DNA from: Echria macrotheca
Lineage: Eukaryota; Ascomycota; Sordariomycetes; Sordariales; Schizotheciaceae
Direction of reading: 5' to 3'
Length of the DNA: 64,000 nucleotides
Assembly (NCBI GenBank): GCA_030411725.1
Contig: MU839840.1
Coordinates: 124,001 to 188,000, forward strand
Position 1 is the first letter of the stretch. Every line of letters starts with the position of its first letter. A program made the translations under genes and the position numbers. The notes under the pieces are model-generated. The model saw nothing but the letters and a program-made list of their open reading frames with translations. It did no database searches and was not told the DNA's origin. This document shows, one piece after another, positions 10,311 to 22,202 of the stretch.

Positions 10311-13300
10311 ATGGATGGCCCAGGAACGCCGTCGCGGCCGCCGGACTACATGCTCCCGCCGTACGACGATGTCGAGGATTCTACACCGACTGGCACGGGT
10401 AGCCACGGTGGTGCAGGCGTCCGTTTGTTGACATCGATGGAAGACCCGCTGTCGGATCCACGACCGTATGTTGTCTCTTCTAACGTTCCCATTCCCGCCC
10501 CCCTCAAGATTGAGAAGAAAGGTGTTCGTCTCGTCGATCCTCTTCCTGTTCCCCAGGTTACTACCACGCCCGAATTCCTTGGGGCTCTCAGGAAGGTGGA
10601 AGAGGGTGAGACAGCCAAGTCTTCGTCGTCTTCATCTCTTCCCTTGAGTCCGCGGCGCAAGCCAGTCCCCGACGATAATAACCGCAAGATGCGGGATGCT
10701 GCGCGGCCAGTCACCCGCGAATTGACCGTCAGGCTGCAGAAGAAGAAGAAGGACACGCAAGGAGAAGCACCCGAGCTACCGGTGATCCCGGAAGGCCCAT
10801 CGCCGCGGAGACAGTCGCTGCGCAAGTACCGCAGCGAGGCCGGCACGGAGCCCAAGTCTAGAACTACCGCAAGAGTTGCATTCGACACAAGCTCACATAC
10901 AGATCCGCGCAGAGCCAGGTTACGGCGCCACTACGAGCCCTCGATCGACTCGCGCCACTCGTCCATCCTCGATCCGCCGACCATGCCGCCCCCCGAAGCG
11001 AGCTCGTACGTCTCGTACGCCTCGGAATCGCCGAGTCGCCCCTGGACGCCATCACGCATCTCGTCCGAGTACAGCCGTGCTCCCCCGCCCGTTTCGACAC
11101 GATACGAACCCGCTGATCTGAACGGGAGTCCCAGACCGGGCACGCCCGCGTCCACATACGGTGGGAGCCCGCGACGACCACTACCCCCCGCGCCACTCTT
11201 CTCGGTGAATCCGCGCACCTCTACTCACTCGTTCGCCGACGACGTGACGGTGAGCATACCGCTGACGGACGACCACGACCATGATGACCGCACCGACCAC
11301 GACGACGTCTTCGGCCCCGAGTCAGACGTCGGCGACTCACGCATCCATCGGGGAGACCCGTACAACACGCAGTCGCAGACGACTCTGAGTGACGAATTCA
11401 CCGACATAGGCGTCGGCGGCGACAAGGTCGAGCACTACGGCCCCGCGCCCGAAGGCAAGCACGAGCGCCGCGGTGTCAGGGCGCCGCAGATGAGCCGGAA
11501 AGAAGTCCAGCTGATCAACGGCGAGCTCGTGCTGGAATGCAAGATCCCGACGATCCTATACAGTTTCCTACCAAGGCGCGACGAGGTTGAATTCACACAC
11601 ATGCGGTATACCGCCGTGACCTGCGACCCCGACGACTTTGTGGATCGCGGGTACAAGCTGCGACAGAACATCGGGCGGACGGCGCGCGAGACGGAGCTGT
11701 TCATCTGCGTCACCATGTACAACGAGGACGAGTACGGGTTCACGCGGACGATGCACGCCGTCATGAAGAACATCAGCCATTTCTGCAGCCGGAACAAGTC
11801 CCGCACCTGGGGCGAGCTGGGCTGGCAAAAGATTGTCGTGTGTGTCGTGTCCGACGGGCGCGAGAAGATCCATCCGCGCACGCTGGACGCGTTGGCTGCC
11901 ATGGGCGTCTACCAGCACGGCATTGCGAAGAACTACGTCAACCAGAAGGCGGTGCAGGTACGTATTTTACCCATCTTTTTACCGTATTACTCCATTGAGT
12001 TCAACTTTACTCTTGGACCGTACACGCCCTCGAGCACGCAAGGCCACACCACGCCACATCCCCGGAAGGCCTACTGCGGTTCTAGGAAAGGCCTAGACCT
12101 TACTTTGTGAGGCGCTAGTCTGGCACCAGTATGCATATGGCGATTGCGAAGCCACCTCTGACTAAAAATCTGAGGCCGCTTTGCGTGGCTCGAGGGCGTG
12201 AACAGTCCAAGAGTAAAGTTGAATTCAATAGAGTAACACGGCAGTTTACTTGCTTAACCAACGCTAACGCTAGGCAAGGCTCATGTATACGAATATACTA
12301 CGCAGGTGTCGCTCGATTCCGACCTCAAGTTCAAGGGCGCCGAGAAGGGGATCGTGCCGTGCCAGATGATTTTCTGTCTCAAGGAGAAGAACCAGAAGAA
12401 GCTCAACTCGCACCGCTGGTTTTTCAACGCGTTCGGGAAGGCGCTGAATCCGAATGTGTGCATCCTTCTCGATGTCGGGACGCGTCCCGGCGGCACGTCG
12501 CTTTATCACCTCTGGAAGGCGTTTGATACCGACTCCAACGTAGCCGGCGCGTGCGGAGAGATCAAGGCGATGAAGGGGACCTGGGGGCTGAATTTGCTCA
12601 ATCCGCTGGTGGCATCGCAGAATTTCGAGTACAAGATGTCGAACATCCTCGACAAGCCTCTCGAGAGCGTGTTTGGGTACATCACGGTGCTGCCTGGTGC
12701 GCTGAGCGCCTATCGATACCATGCGCTCCAGAACGACGAGACGGGGCACGGGCCGCTGAGTCAGTACTTCAAGGGCGAGACGCTGCACGGGCAGCATGCC
12801 GATGTGTTTACAGCCAATATGTATCTGGCCGAGGACCGCATTCTGTGCTGGGAGCTGGTGGCTAAGAGGGGCGAGCGGTGGGTGCTGAAGTATGTCAAGG
12901 GGTGTACGGGCGAGACGGATGTGCCTGGTATGTTTTTTTCTTTTCTCGGATGATCAAAATTGAAGCTAATAGGATGGAACAGATACGGTGCCCGAATTCG
13001 TCTCACAGCGACGTCGCTGGCTCAACGGCGCCTTCTTCGCGGCTGTCTACTCGCTCGTCCACTTCAAGCAGATCTGGCTGACGGACCACACGATCGCGCG
13101 CAAGGTCATGCTGCACATTGAGTTTTTCTACCAGTTGCTGCAGCTGCTGTTCACCTACTTCTCGCTGGCCAACTTCTACCTGACGTTCTACTTCATCGCG
13201 GGCGGCCTGACAGATCCCCAAATCGACCCCTTCGGCAACGGCGGCGCCAAGATCGTTTTCAATATCTTCCGCTACGTGCTCGTCCTGCTCATCTCGACGC

Positions 13301-14163
13301 AGTTTATTTTGTCTCTGGGCAACCGGCCGCAGGGGTCGAAAAAGATGTACCTCGCGTCCATGGTCATCTACGGTGTCGTCATGGTCTACACGACGTTTGC
13401 TAGTTTCTACATCATCGTGAAGCAGCTCGAGCACAAGGACAACGACGACGAGAAGAACGCGCTGCGGCTGGGGAACAACGTCTTCACGAACCTGATCGTG
13501 TCGACGGCCTCGACCGTCGGACTCTACTTTCTGATGTCGATCCTGTATCTCGACCCGTGGCACATGATCACGTCGTCGGCGCAGTACTTTGTGCTGCTGC
13601 CGAGCTACATCTGCATGCTGCAGGTGTACGCCTTCTGCAACACGCACGACGTGACCTGGGGCACCAAGGGCGACAACGTCATGAAGACGGACCTGGGCGG
13701 CGCCATCGGCAAGGGCAGTACCGTCGAGCTCGAGATGCCGAGCGAGCAGCTCGACATCGACTCGGGCTACGACGAGGCGCTGCGCAACTTAAGGGATCGC
13801 GTCGAGGTCGCCGCGCCGGGGTTGTCGGAGGACCAGATGCAGCAGGATTACTACAAGAGTGTGCGGACGTACATGGTCGTCACGTGGATGATTGCGAACG
13901 CGACGTTGGCTATGGCTGTGAGCGAGATTTATGCGCTCGGCAGCATTGGGGATAATTTCTACCTGCGGTTTATCCTGTGGTCGGTCGCGGGCCTGGCCGT
14001 GTTTCGGTCGATTGGGAGTACCACGTTTGCGGTTATCAATGTGGTGAATATGGTGGTGGAGGGGAGAGTAAGGATGAAGATTAAGGTGCCGCAGTGGATG
14101 AGGGGGTTTAGTGAGAAGGTTAGCGAGACGGTTAGTAGCGTGGGGAGTAGTGTGAGGCGGTGA
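10311..14163 (+). CDS. chsB: Class III chitin synthase (family 2 glycosyltransferase)
   Basis: This plasma-membrane enzyme polymerises UDP-GlcNAc into wall chitin. Exons are 10311-11957, 12279-12927 and 12983-14163, with introns of 321 and 55 nt (the second has a GCTAAT branch). The joined protein is about 1158 aa. The exon 2 start was placed at 12279 because it restores the conserved AHVYEYTTQ immediately before VSLDSDLKFKG. Starting at 12306 would lose it. The N-terminal 350 residues are Pro/Ser-rich and poorly ordered. The catalytic core follows, with EDRIL near residue 733 and the hallmark QRRRW near 774. Several transmembrane helices then follow in exon 3. The KGAEKGIVPCQMIFCLKEKNQKK stretch is of the class III kind (AnchsB, N. 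crassa CHS-1) rather than class I or II. No myosin motor is fused. Confidence 0.93.
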
Positions 14164-15397
14164 TTTGTTTCTCCTTCTTCTCGAGGGTATTGTTTGGGTG
14201 GGTGGAGTTGAGGGAGTTGGTTGATACCTTGATACACCTTTGGTAGCTCTGGTGTTTTTGCTTCGGAGATGGGAGATGAAAAAGGGGAGATGAGATATGA
14301 CTGGGCTGTGGAGTTGAGGATGTGATGTCTGTTGGATTAGTAGCGGATGCATGATTTGTACGTATATCCAGGCGAGCGGTGGAATTTGTCTTTAATAATT
14401 GGCGTTTGGCTTGTTGTTGTCTTGGTGTCTTGGTAGTTGATACGCCGATACCCTTGCATCTTTCTCCTACATATGTCGTGACCGAGCTGTGCTCCTGGTG
14501 ATATTGATGTTGACATCCGACTCTCCTATGCGGGGCAGTTAGATCAACTATATCCCTTTGCTAGATCGACGGACCCTAGGTCATCATTTGGGAAGGGCTC
14601 TGCCACTAAGATTTTGCAGGTAAACCCCCAGATTAGTCTTCTGGAAAACGCAACAAGAGGATAGCTGTGGCTTAATACGCCTAGTAAAAATTCTTAAAGG
14701 CGATTTATAAAAAGAATAAGCCCAAAAACTTACTCAGAGAGGCGTAATAATAGTTTTAAAAACACTTTGGTCTGCCACGGGGCAGGTTAGGCTTACCTCG
14801 TCCAAAAATGGCAGAGTCCATCAATCTAGCAAAGGGACACAGTCGATCTAACCGCCTCGAAGGCCGACTCTGTAATAGATATTGCATGACTGCATCATGA
14901 TAAAACAATGGTGCGTTCTTGTCTCTCAGGCTCCTGAGTTTCGAAGACAGTTACATTTGCAACATCCCTGGGCTGGTAGTGACCCGGAAGAGCCTTCTTC
15001 GGATCAAACAAAAGACCGTGTGTATCTGGGATATGTCTTTATCGTCGTCATCTACAACCACCCTGCCGGGTTGGGTCCTTTTTCGACCCACGCTTGATAT
15101 ATGGGCAAGTCGGCATTGGTCGATACGGTTCGTGTGTCTCTTTATTCCATCGCGATCAAGGGTATTGTGGCAGTCCGGAGAAACAGTCAAGACGAACTGT
15201 CTGGATATAGTGTTTGTGTACCGCTCGTTATGTCAATATTGACCTTGATCAGCGGTGGAGCTGGGCATGGCGTGCCCATCCGTATCTCGGGAGTCAAACG
15301 CTGACGACGTTCGTAGTCGTTTACGCATCACACGGGCCCGTGTCACGTCTACGGCCGTCATATTATACAGTAGAATAACAATGTCCCAATCTACACC
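14164..15397. other. Intergenic region with an inserted MITE
   Basis: This lies between the convergent chitin synthase and EMC4 genes. Its main content is the MITE-like element at 14525-14863, listed separately. The remaining sequence, including AT-rich 14872-15390, shows only chance ORFs. Confidence 0.6.
14525..14863. mobile_element. MITE-like element with diverged terminal inverted repeats and 8-bp direct repeats
   Basis: Two arms of roughly 40-50 bp (about 14525-14575 and 14815-14863) are inverted copies. They share the core GTTAGATCRACTRTRT followed by CCCTTTGCTAGATYGAYGGA. Every substitution in the core is a transition (G/A or C/T). The outermost part aligns only with two small indels. 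The direct repeat CCGACTCT flanks the element at 14517-14524 and 14864-14871, an 8-bp duplication as made by hAT-type transposases. The interior is AT-rich and non-coding. The element is an old, non-autonomous insertion, not a gene. Confidence 0.6.
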
Positions 15398-16060
15398 CTA
15401 CAAAGCTGTAATCGCATGCTCCAACGGCTCCCTTTGCACCTCCCACGCCAGCCAATCCGACCTTGTCGTGCTGTTCTTGTTAGCCAAAATCTCATACCCC
15501 AAGACCAGGAGAAAACCCACGGTAACAAGCCCATATTATTAATTTTCCACACGCCCAGCGCCAGCGCAACCAGCTGCATCGCCACGTACGCCAGCTTGAC
15601 GGTAAACATCTTGGCCCGGTTGCTGTCCGTCTCGAACCGCTCAAATGCCTGGTTCGTCGCCAGAATGCCGACCACCGGGTTCTTGAACGCCATAAAGACC
15701 ATCATGATGCTGAAAATCTGCAGCGAGTTGCCCGACATGTACATCATGATGGCCGTCATGGGCAGCGACTTGATCGGGCCCAGGGCCACCTCCCATGCTT
15801 TTTTTAGTTTGAGCGTGTCCATCTCGTCGGGCGTCGGGGCTTTGCGCTGTTGGACTTGTTTGGAGGCGTCTTTCTTCTGTGCCATGGTTAGTGGGAGACT
15901 GGACCGGAAAGTCGAGGGGGCTTGCCTTGGAGCTGGTGGTCTGCGATGACGGGTAGCCCGGCGGGTCGGGGATGCTGCCATTCTTTGACCTGTGCGCTGG
16001 CGGGCTGGCCAGGTCGGCGACCCATTTTGGGCTTGATTTCGACGTCTTGAGTTCGGACAT
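15398..16060 (-). CDS. emc4: ER membrane protein complex subunit 4 (EMC4)
   Basis: EMC4 is part of the ER complex that inserts transmembrane domains of client proteins. On the minus strand the exons are 16060-15926, 15876-15521 and 15470-15398, giving 187 aa, the usual family length. Exon 1 gives MSELKTSKSSPKWVADLASP and a basic, Ser/Pro-rich cytosolic N-terminus. Exon 2 carries the conserved block TPDEMDTLKLKKAWEVALGP with the two helices SLPMTAIMMYMSGNSLQIFS and the following AFKNPVVGIL region. Exon 3 restores the family ending GLLPTTRSDWLAWEVQREPLE. Intron 1 (15877-15925, 49 nt) has an AAG|GCAAGC donor, a CACTAAC branch and a CACAG acceptor, so it appears to be a GC-AG intron. Intron 2 (15471-15520) is GT-AG. 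The gene is divergent from the AP-2 beta gene, 489 bp apart. Confidence 0.88.
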
Positions 16061-16549
16061 GGCGCGTTGTGTCGCAAAAGTTGACTGCTGGGAGTGGTGA
16101 CTGCGATTGCGACGACGTGCGAAGTGCAGTTCAATGACGGGGCCCCGCTGTGGCATCTCGCCGCGCTTGCTCCCGCTGCTGTGGACCGTGCGTGCGACCG
16201 GCGCGTCCCCGCTGAAACCTGTCGGCAACGGCGGGGCTGTTTAGCGGACGGATCGCCAGCCAGGGTCCGACTTCGAACTGCAGTCGCCGCAAGAACATTT
16301 TCTCCCCTCCGCGCAATCCGGCCGGAGACTGCCCAACGTACTATCGCGATTCCCGAACGACGCGACGCCATATCCGGGCCAAACAATCGAGATCACTTCG
16401 GTCGATACACAACAGTACCACCCAATTGACAAACCGAGAATCCACGGCGAAGGTCACCCCCAATTCAGGAACCGGCGCATGTGACCCGACATCCCGTCGA
16501 CGCTGCGCTTGACCGAAACGCAGGCCGGTGAGGGGTATACACGTCCAAC
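16061..16549. promoter_or_regulatory. Shared divergent promoter region of EMC4 and AP-2 beta
   Basis: This 489-bp segment separates the start codons of two genes transcribed away from each other. It is GC-rich with no clear TATA box. Long ORFs crossing it on both strands are artefacts of high GC content. Confidence 0.5.
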
Positions 16550-18845
16550 ATGGCGACGGCCCAGGGGGGAGGCGACTCCAAACTGTTCGCTCGAGTAAGC
16601 CTGCTCCCACATTCCTCGCCATGTTCCTCGCCTATGTTCCGCCGCCGACTCACCACCCCTTCCGGGGCTCGCAGGGCAAGGTGGCCGAGCTGCGCCTCGA
16701 GCTCAACAGTGGCGGCAAGAAAGACAAGAACTTCACGTCCAAGAAGATCGCGCTCAAGAAGATCGTGGCCAACATGACCATGAGCAACAACGACATGGTC
16801 GCCCTGTTCCCCGACATCATCGCCTGCATGGCCATCCAGAGCCTCGAGATCAAGAAGATGTGCTTTCTGTTTCTGGTCAACTACGCCCGCATGCGCCCCG
16901 AGACCGCCGTCAAGGCCATCCCCGTTCTCGAACATGACATGGAAGACCCGAATCCACTCGTCAGGGCGCTCGCATTGCGCACCATGTCGTATATCCACGT
17001 GCGAGAATTCGTCGAGGCCACCGTCCCCATCGTCAAGGCCCTCCTCCGCGACACCGACCCGTACGTCCGCAAGACCGCCGCCTTCTGTGTCGCGAAGCTC
17101 TACGATCACGATAGGCACATGGTCGAGGGATCCGATCTCATCGATAAACTTAATAGTCTGCTCAGAGACGACAACCCGACCGTGGTGGCCAGCGCGCTGG
17201 CCAGTCTGATGGATATATGGGAGCGCAGCGACGCCATCAAGCTCACGATAGACTACGGCAACGCCTCCAAGATGGTGGCTATTCTTCCTGATTGTTCCGA
17301 GTATGTTTATCGCTTCTTCCAGAAAGCTGTGGTGGCTGACTTGCATACAGATGGGGCCAGACTTATATCCTCGAGGCGCTCATGTCATATGTACCGCAGG
17401 AATCCGGGGAGGCGCTCCTCCTCGCCGAGCGCATCGCGCCGCGCTTGTCTCACTCCAACTCGGCCGTCGTCCTCACGTCGATCCGCGTCGTGCTCTATCT
17501 CATGAACTATATTTCCGACCAGAAGCAGATCTCCGCCCTCTGTCGCAAACTGTCGCCACCGCTGGTTACGCTTCTCGCCAAGGGGCCCGAGGTGCAGTAC
17601 CTAGCACTGAGAAACGCGCTGTTGATCCTCCAGCGTCGGCCCGAGGTGCTACGCAACGACATCCGCGTCTTCTTCTGCAAGTACAACGACCCGATCTACG
17701 TCAAGGTGACCAAGCTCGAGCTCATCTTCATGCTGGCCAACGAGAAGAACATCGACGAGGTCCTGACAGAACTTCGCGAGTACGCGACCGAGATCGACGT
17801 CCACTTTGTGCGCAAGGCGGTGCGCGCCATCGGCAAGCTGGCCATTAAGATCGAGCCGGCCGCGCGGCAGTGTATTAATCTGTTGTTGGAGCTGGTGTCG
17901 ACCAAGATTACGTACATCGTGCAAGAGGCCACCGTCGTGATCCGTAACATCTTCCGCAAGTACCCGAACCAGTATGAGAGCATCATCGGCGTGCTGTGCG
18001 AGCACCTCGACTCGCTCGACGAGCCCGAGGCCAAGGCGGCCATGGTGTGGGTCATTGGCCAGTACGCTAGTCGGATCGAGAACTCGGACGCGCTGCTTGA
18101 AGATTTTCTGTACTCGTTCGCCGAAGAGCCAGTCGAGGTACAGCTCGCCCTGCTGACGGCCACGGTCAAGCTGTTCATCCAGCGCCCGACAAAAGGCCAG
18201 GAGCTCGTGCCCAAGGTGCTCAAGTGGGCCACCGAGGAGACGGACAACCCGGACCTGCGCGACCGCGCCTACATGTACTGGCGCCTGCTGTCGACCGACG
18301 TCGAGGCGGCCAAGCGCATCGTCATGGGCGACAAGCCCGCCATCACGGCCGAGTCGGAGAAGTTGGACCCCGTCACGCTCGAGGAGATGTGTCTCAACGT
18401 CGGCACGCTGGCGACCGTCTACCTGAAGCCCGTGCAGACCGTGTTCCGGAATGCCCGGCCCCGAAGGCTGGCTGAATCGCCGGCCTTGCAGCGGTCCGAG
18501 TATTCTCCCGGAGCTGCGGCTGGGATCCGCGCGGACGCGCAAAAGTCGCTCAGCCAGTTTGGTATGGGCGGGCAGCCAGCGGACTTTGATCCGCGCACTG
18601 CGGCGCGGGGGACGGGGGCTGCCGGAGCCGCGGCGGGCGCGGGAGGAGGAGCGAATCTTGCGCAGGCGGTTAGTGATGCTGACGAGTACTTTGCTGAGCA
18701 GATGCGGGGGATGCAGATTCAGGAACAGGGCGACAGTTTTGGCGGGAATGGGAACGAGGGACCGAGGTATGTGGTCAATCAGTATGCACCGCAGACGGTG
18801 TATCAGCCTCAGGGGGTGGGGAATAATGCGGATTTGTTGTTGTGA
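16550..18845 (+). CDS. apl1: AP-2 type adaptor complex beta subunit (Apl1-like)
   Basis: This is a large adaptin subunit of a clathrin adaptor complex, acting in cargo selection and vesicle formation. Exons are 16550-16594, 16675-17300 and 17351-18845, with introns of 80 and 50 nt, giving about 721 aa. Exon 1 encodes MATAQGGGDSKLFAR, joined to GKVAELRLELNSGGKKDKNF. The exon 2/3 join restores ILPDCSE-WGQTYILEALMSYVPQ. The rest is an Armadillo-like adaptin N domain (to about residue 600) with the conserved KYNDPIYVKVTKLELIFMLANE stretch. The C-terminus is short, Gly/Ala-rich and lacks an obvious ear domain, as in yeast Apl1. Start KLFARGK resembles Apl1 (KVFARYK) more than the AP-1 subunit Apl2, so I favour AP-2. 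AP-1 remains an alternative. Confidence 0.87.
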
Positions 18846-20560
18846 TGTTGGAGGGGGTTGTATATATTTAATAATGGCAAGTTTATTTCGAAGGAGTGTT
18901 GGTGTTGAGGTGTGCCAAGTGATGTGTGGTGTGTGGTGTTTACGGGCGTAATGTCTGGTGTCTGTCATGATGGTGGTTTGTACACATGCACGCAATGTTC
19001 CTGAGTATAAGCATAGCTGGCGATTACGATGTGTACCTTGCAATACCGGCTGTTGAAAAGTTGAGAGACCAGTAGTTTAGTATTGTGTCTGCTTAGCTAG
19101 TTGTCCGTTGAAGGAGTCGGATACCGGCTGGTACAATATTCAACGCTCGGTATAATGACTTGGGTACCTACTCGTGTTTTTTGCCAGTCCGTCAAAATGG
19201 TAGCCGCTGCAAAACTATTTAGCGTTTCGTTGGTAATAAAGCAACGAGGCATATATGCCACCGCAGGGGATGCCTCGGGAGTTCTACCAAGGTTGAATCT
19301 TTCTTCTTGCCATCTCTCTACCTCTGCCGTGATTCTCCCCGAAAACCTCGGTACTTAGACAATCTTGATCAACTTTCTCTCCCAGTCGATATAATCATGA
19401 CTCCTCCAGACTCATGAACGTCTTTGCCATTAGTGTAAAAGATCTCGCGGTTTATTGTCCTATCGTCAGATAGTTTTATACTATCCTCACTTCGAACTAC
19501 CCTCCACACGGGTATTTCAAAATCGCCAACACTGATTTTGACTCACGTAAGTGTAGCTGACTGAGGATATATTGCTTCAGGTACGGCCAGGAAACGGCCC
19601 GGTGCGACGGCGCATCTGATACTTATGTCGTAGGGCTTAACTTCTCAAAGCTAATTGGTTCCAAGAAGCGAGAATTATCACTGCAATTTTCATCCTTTTG
19701 CAGTGTATGACACTGCAGCCATCACTCTCACGCACGGGGACGATCAGCTTCAAGCCCTGAACATTTTATCACTGCAATTTCCATCTTCCCGGAGGGTATG
19801 ACACTGCACTTTTCACTCTCTCAGAGGGGGATGCCTGCCCAACAAAAAAAATATCACTGCAATTTCTCCCATTTTTGGAGGGGATGCCCACTCGGTTTGA
19901 CCAAACACGCCTGGCGATCCGACACTTCAATACTTCGTTATATCAAACCAAGCCTAGGTACGGAAAGGAAGGGTCGGCTCCTGTCCGCACCAGGAGCAGC
20001 GTGCAAACAATGAGTTTGCCATGTTATCGCCGACCGGACTAATAGCCGTCTCCTATTTTCCACCGTGTTGCTAGGCATGTCCTCATTGTAATCGCGTGTG
20101 TCTTTCCAATCCTCGACTTGGTCGACCGAATCGTAATCGTCCGGGCCGTTGCGGCAAGCTGATCATCCAACAACTGCTCTGTACCGGAGCCCTGTTCGGT
20201 AATATCGCTTCTGGATGGGCGGTTAGTGGAACGCTAGGGTTGGGCGAAAGGAGACGCACCAGAGCTTGATACTATTACTGGGTCTAGATTAGTTGTTGTG
20301 GTATCCCGCGGTGTTTGCTCTCCAGTGGAGGCTAGTGGTTCTGTTACCTTGCGCTGAAATGCTACTGTGAGTGCTGGTTTATGATATGGTCGAAACAAAC
20401 TTCTCGAACAGTAATAAAAACAAACAATGAATCCCGAGAAAGATTACAGCGTTCAAAAGTACAATATGGAGTAGCTCAAAGCCACGAAACCAGGTACCTA
20501 CCTAGTCCGCCAGATGGTCAAACAAACCTGTGCAAATACGAATAAATATACCACCTCACC
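18846..20560. other. Intergenic region with degenerate tandem repeats
   Basis: This 1.7-kb stretch lies between the AP-2 beta gene and the convergent glycine-rich gene. It has no plausible coding sequence. Its noteworthy content is the three-copy repeat at 19675-19900. Confidence 0.6.
19675..19900. repeat. Three degenerate direct repeats beginning TATCACTGCAATTT
   Basis: Copies start near 19675, 19766 and 19851, spaced about 91 and 85 bp. Each begins with (A/T)TATCACTGCAATTT. Copies 1 and 2 also share GTATGACACTGCA and a following TCACTCTC segment, while copy 3 keeps a GGAGGGGATGCC end. Copy 1 contains a small hairpin, CACTGCAA...TTGCAGTG. No function is assigned. Confidence 0.6.
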
Positions 20561-21220
20561 TCAATCTTTCAAAGGAGAACCCTCGCCATCCCCAGCAGCT
20601 TCAGGAGCAACACCCTCCTTCCCCACACTTCCCGAGTCACGCCCTTGCCTCTCCCTCTCCCTCTCCCTCTCCGCCTCCTCTTCCTCCTCAACCTTCCTCG
20701 CAGCCGCAACAACAGCCCGATGCACCTCCTCATCCGACTGTCCCTGCCCCTGTACCTCCTCCTCCCCCTGGCCGTCACCCGCCCTCTTCCCAGTAAGAGT
20801 ATACCAAGGCCCATGAATGGCCCCCACCCCAGCCCCGACCAGCGCGCCCGGGATGGCCACAACACCACTAAGCAGCACCCCAACCAGATTCCCCAGCCCC
20901 ATGCCCAAAGCACCCGACGCGCCAATCCCGCTCGCGACGCCCTGGCCCCATCCGCTCGCCATCAGCCGCGCCTTCTTGCTGAAGCCGTGCGCTTCGACTT
21001 CCTTGTTGTAGGCCGCCTGTACGAGCCGCTCGCGCTCCGCCGGGTCCTTGACGCCCGCGGCCTGGGCGCGCAGAGCGTCGGCTGTGTCTTGCAGGCGTTT
21101 GGCTGCTTTGGCGGCTTCGACTGCTTTGGCTACTTCTGCTGGGGGGACGGTGTTTGGGGGGGAGGAGGAAGAGGAGGGGGGTGACGTCATTGTTTTTGTG
21201 TCGGGGGGTGTTTGGCTCAT
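20561..21220 (-). CDS. Glycine-rich, acidic-tailed protein of unknown function
   Basis: This single-exon ORF encodes about 219 aa from MSQTPPDTKTMTSPP. That start (21218-21220) is preferred because the 25 residues upstream look like untranslated leader. After a Ser/Pro-rich N-terminus there is a charged helix (residues about 30-75, EVAKAVEAAKAAKRLQDTAD). A long Gly/Ala-rich apolar segment then follows (about 90-130, GQGVASGIGASGALGMGLGN and on) that resembles a glycine zipper and might insert in membranes. The C-terminal third is highly charged, with an (ER)n run encoded by a CTCTCC hexamer array on the plus strand. The pattern is typical of an uncharacterised fungal family. I know of no demonstrated function. 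Confidence 0.65.
   Translation of the reverse strand: MSQTPPDTKTMTSPPSSSSSPPNTVPPAEVAKAVEAAKAAKRLQDTADALRAQAAGVKDPAERERLVQAAYNKEVEAHGFSKKARLMASGWGQGVASGIGASGALGMGLGNLVGVLLSGVVAIPGALVGAGVGAIHGPWYTLTGKRAGDGQGEEEVQGQGQSDEEVHRAVVAAARKVEEEEEAERERERERQGRDSGSVGKEGVAPEAAGDGEGSPLKD
20650..20681. repeat. CTCTCC hexamer array within the coding region
   Basis: About five CCCTCT-type hexamers in a row encode the alternating Glu-Arg run of the overlapping minus-strand gene. Length variation in this array would change the protein by two residues per unit. Confidence 0.6.
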
Positions 21221-22202
21221 GTTTTGGGGATGGAGGGTGTGTTGTGTGTTGGATTGTTTGGGTTTGTTTTTGTTTATCCAAAGGGGATAGCACAATGAAT
21301 CAAAAGTTGAAGTAAATTCGGCAGGGGTGTCTGTCGTCTTGGTTGTGTTGTGTTGTTGGCTGGGAGGGTTTTATAGGTTGGGTATTTAGTTGGCTAATAA
21401 AAGCGGCAGAACCTCGGGTTGCTGGAGTACGGGTCATCACTTTTACAAAAAGTTGGTTTGATAGGTAGTGTTTCGCCACATGCCCAGTTAGACTACTTAC
21501 TAATGGTGTGCTACCTTAGATAGTCTACAGATCTATGGTTCGTCACCTTGAGTGCATTAACCTGTCACTATGTCTGTGTTCAATGTTGAATGTCGAATAC
21601 TCGGCGGGCGGCTTATATCAAGACACAACAACCAAGGTCGAAGTCACAAACATTCGTCCAACAGCAAGCCTCTCCGTGTTGCTCAGCCCGACTTGACTCA
21701 TGAAAAACAACACCATAAGGGCATTCCTCAATACGGAACTTGCCTTGATTGTCTACTCTTTGCTATTACCAATTACCCGTCCGACCATGCCAAGTGAGAG
21801 ACCGAGATCTTGTGACTCCATGACTTTTGCCCTGTCCGTTCCACGCAGATCCCGAACTCCAAGAGAAAGCAAATGTGAATACATGAAAATTCCCATGTTT
21901 CGTACCCGTCCCCAGTCCTCCTGCCCATCTCCTTCCCAGTAGCGGCATACCTAGTCGGCAATCCCAGAATAAAGGAGTCAGATCAAGCTGGACATCACAA
22001 CCCACCAACCCACCCTCCAACAAATTACTTGAAAACTGTCTTGACATTCATGAACAACCAATATCGAGCCTAGTTATTCTGTTTCGAGTAAACATGCCGG
22101 AGAAGCAAGTGCTGGAAGACTGCGCTGTTCGTCGAGTCCGAATCATATACCCAGCTTGGAAACCGATACCGCCGAGAACGAAGAGAACCGGTTGCCAGGA
22201 CA
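21221..22202. other. Intergenic region
   Basis: This 982-bp region lies between two minus-strand genes. It should contain the promoter of the glycine-rich gene and the 3' flank of the GPI protein gene. The short ORFs show no features. Confidence 0.5.

Noticed and set aside
11958..12305. Chitin synthase intron ending at 12305
   Set aside because: It would delete the conserved AHVYEYTTQ. The acceptor at 12278 is equally good and keeps it.
15398..16386. Unspliced EMC4 reading from an upstream ATG near 16386
   Set aside because: The upstream residues are unlike EMC4, while the spliced model with start at 16060 restores the family N-terminus and ending.
17649..19043. 464-codon minus-strand ORF over the AP-2 beta gene
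   Set aside because: Antisense to clear adaptin exons and of biased, Arg/His/Leu-rich composition.
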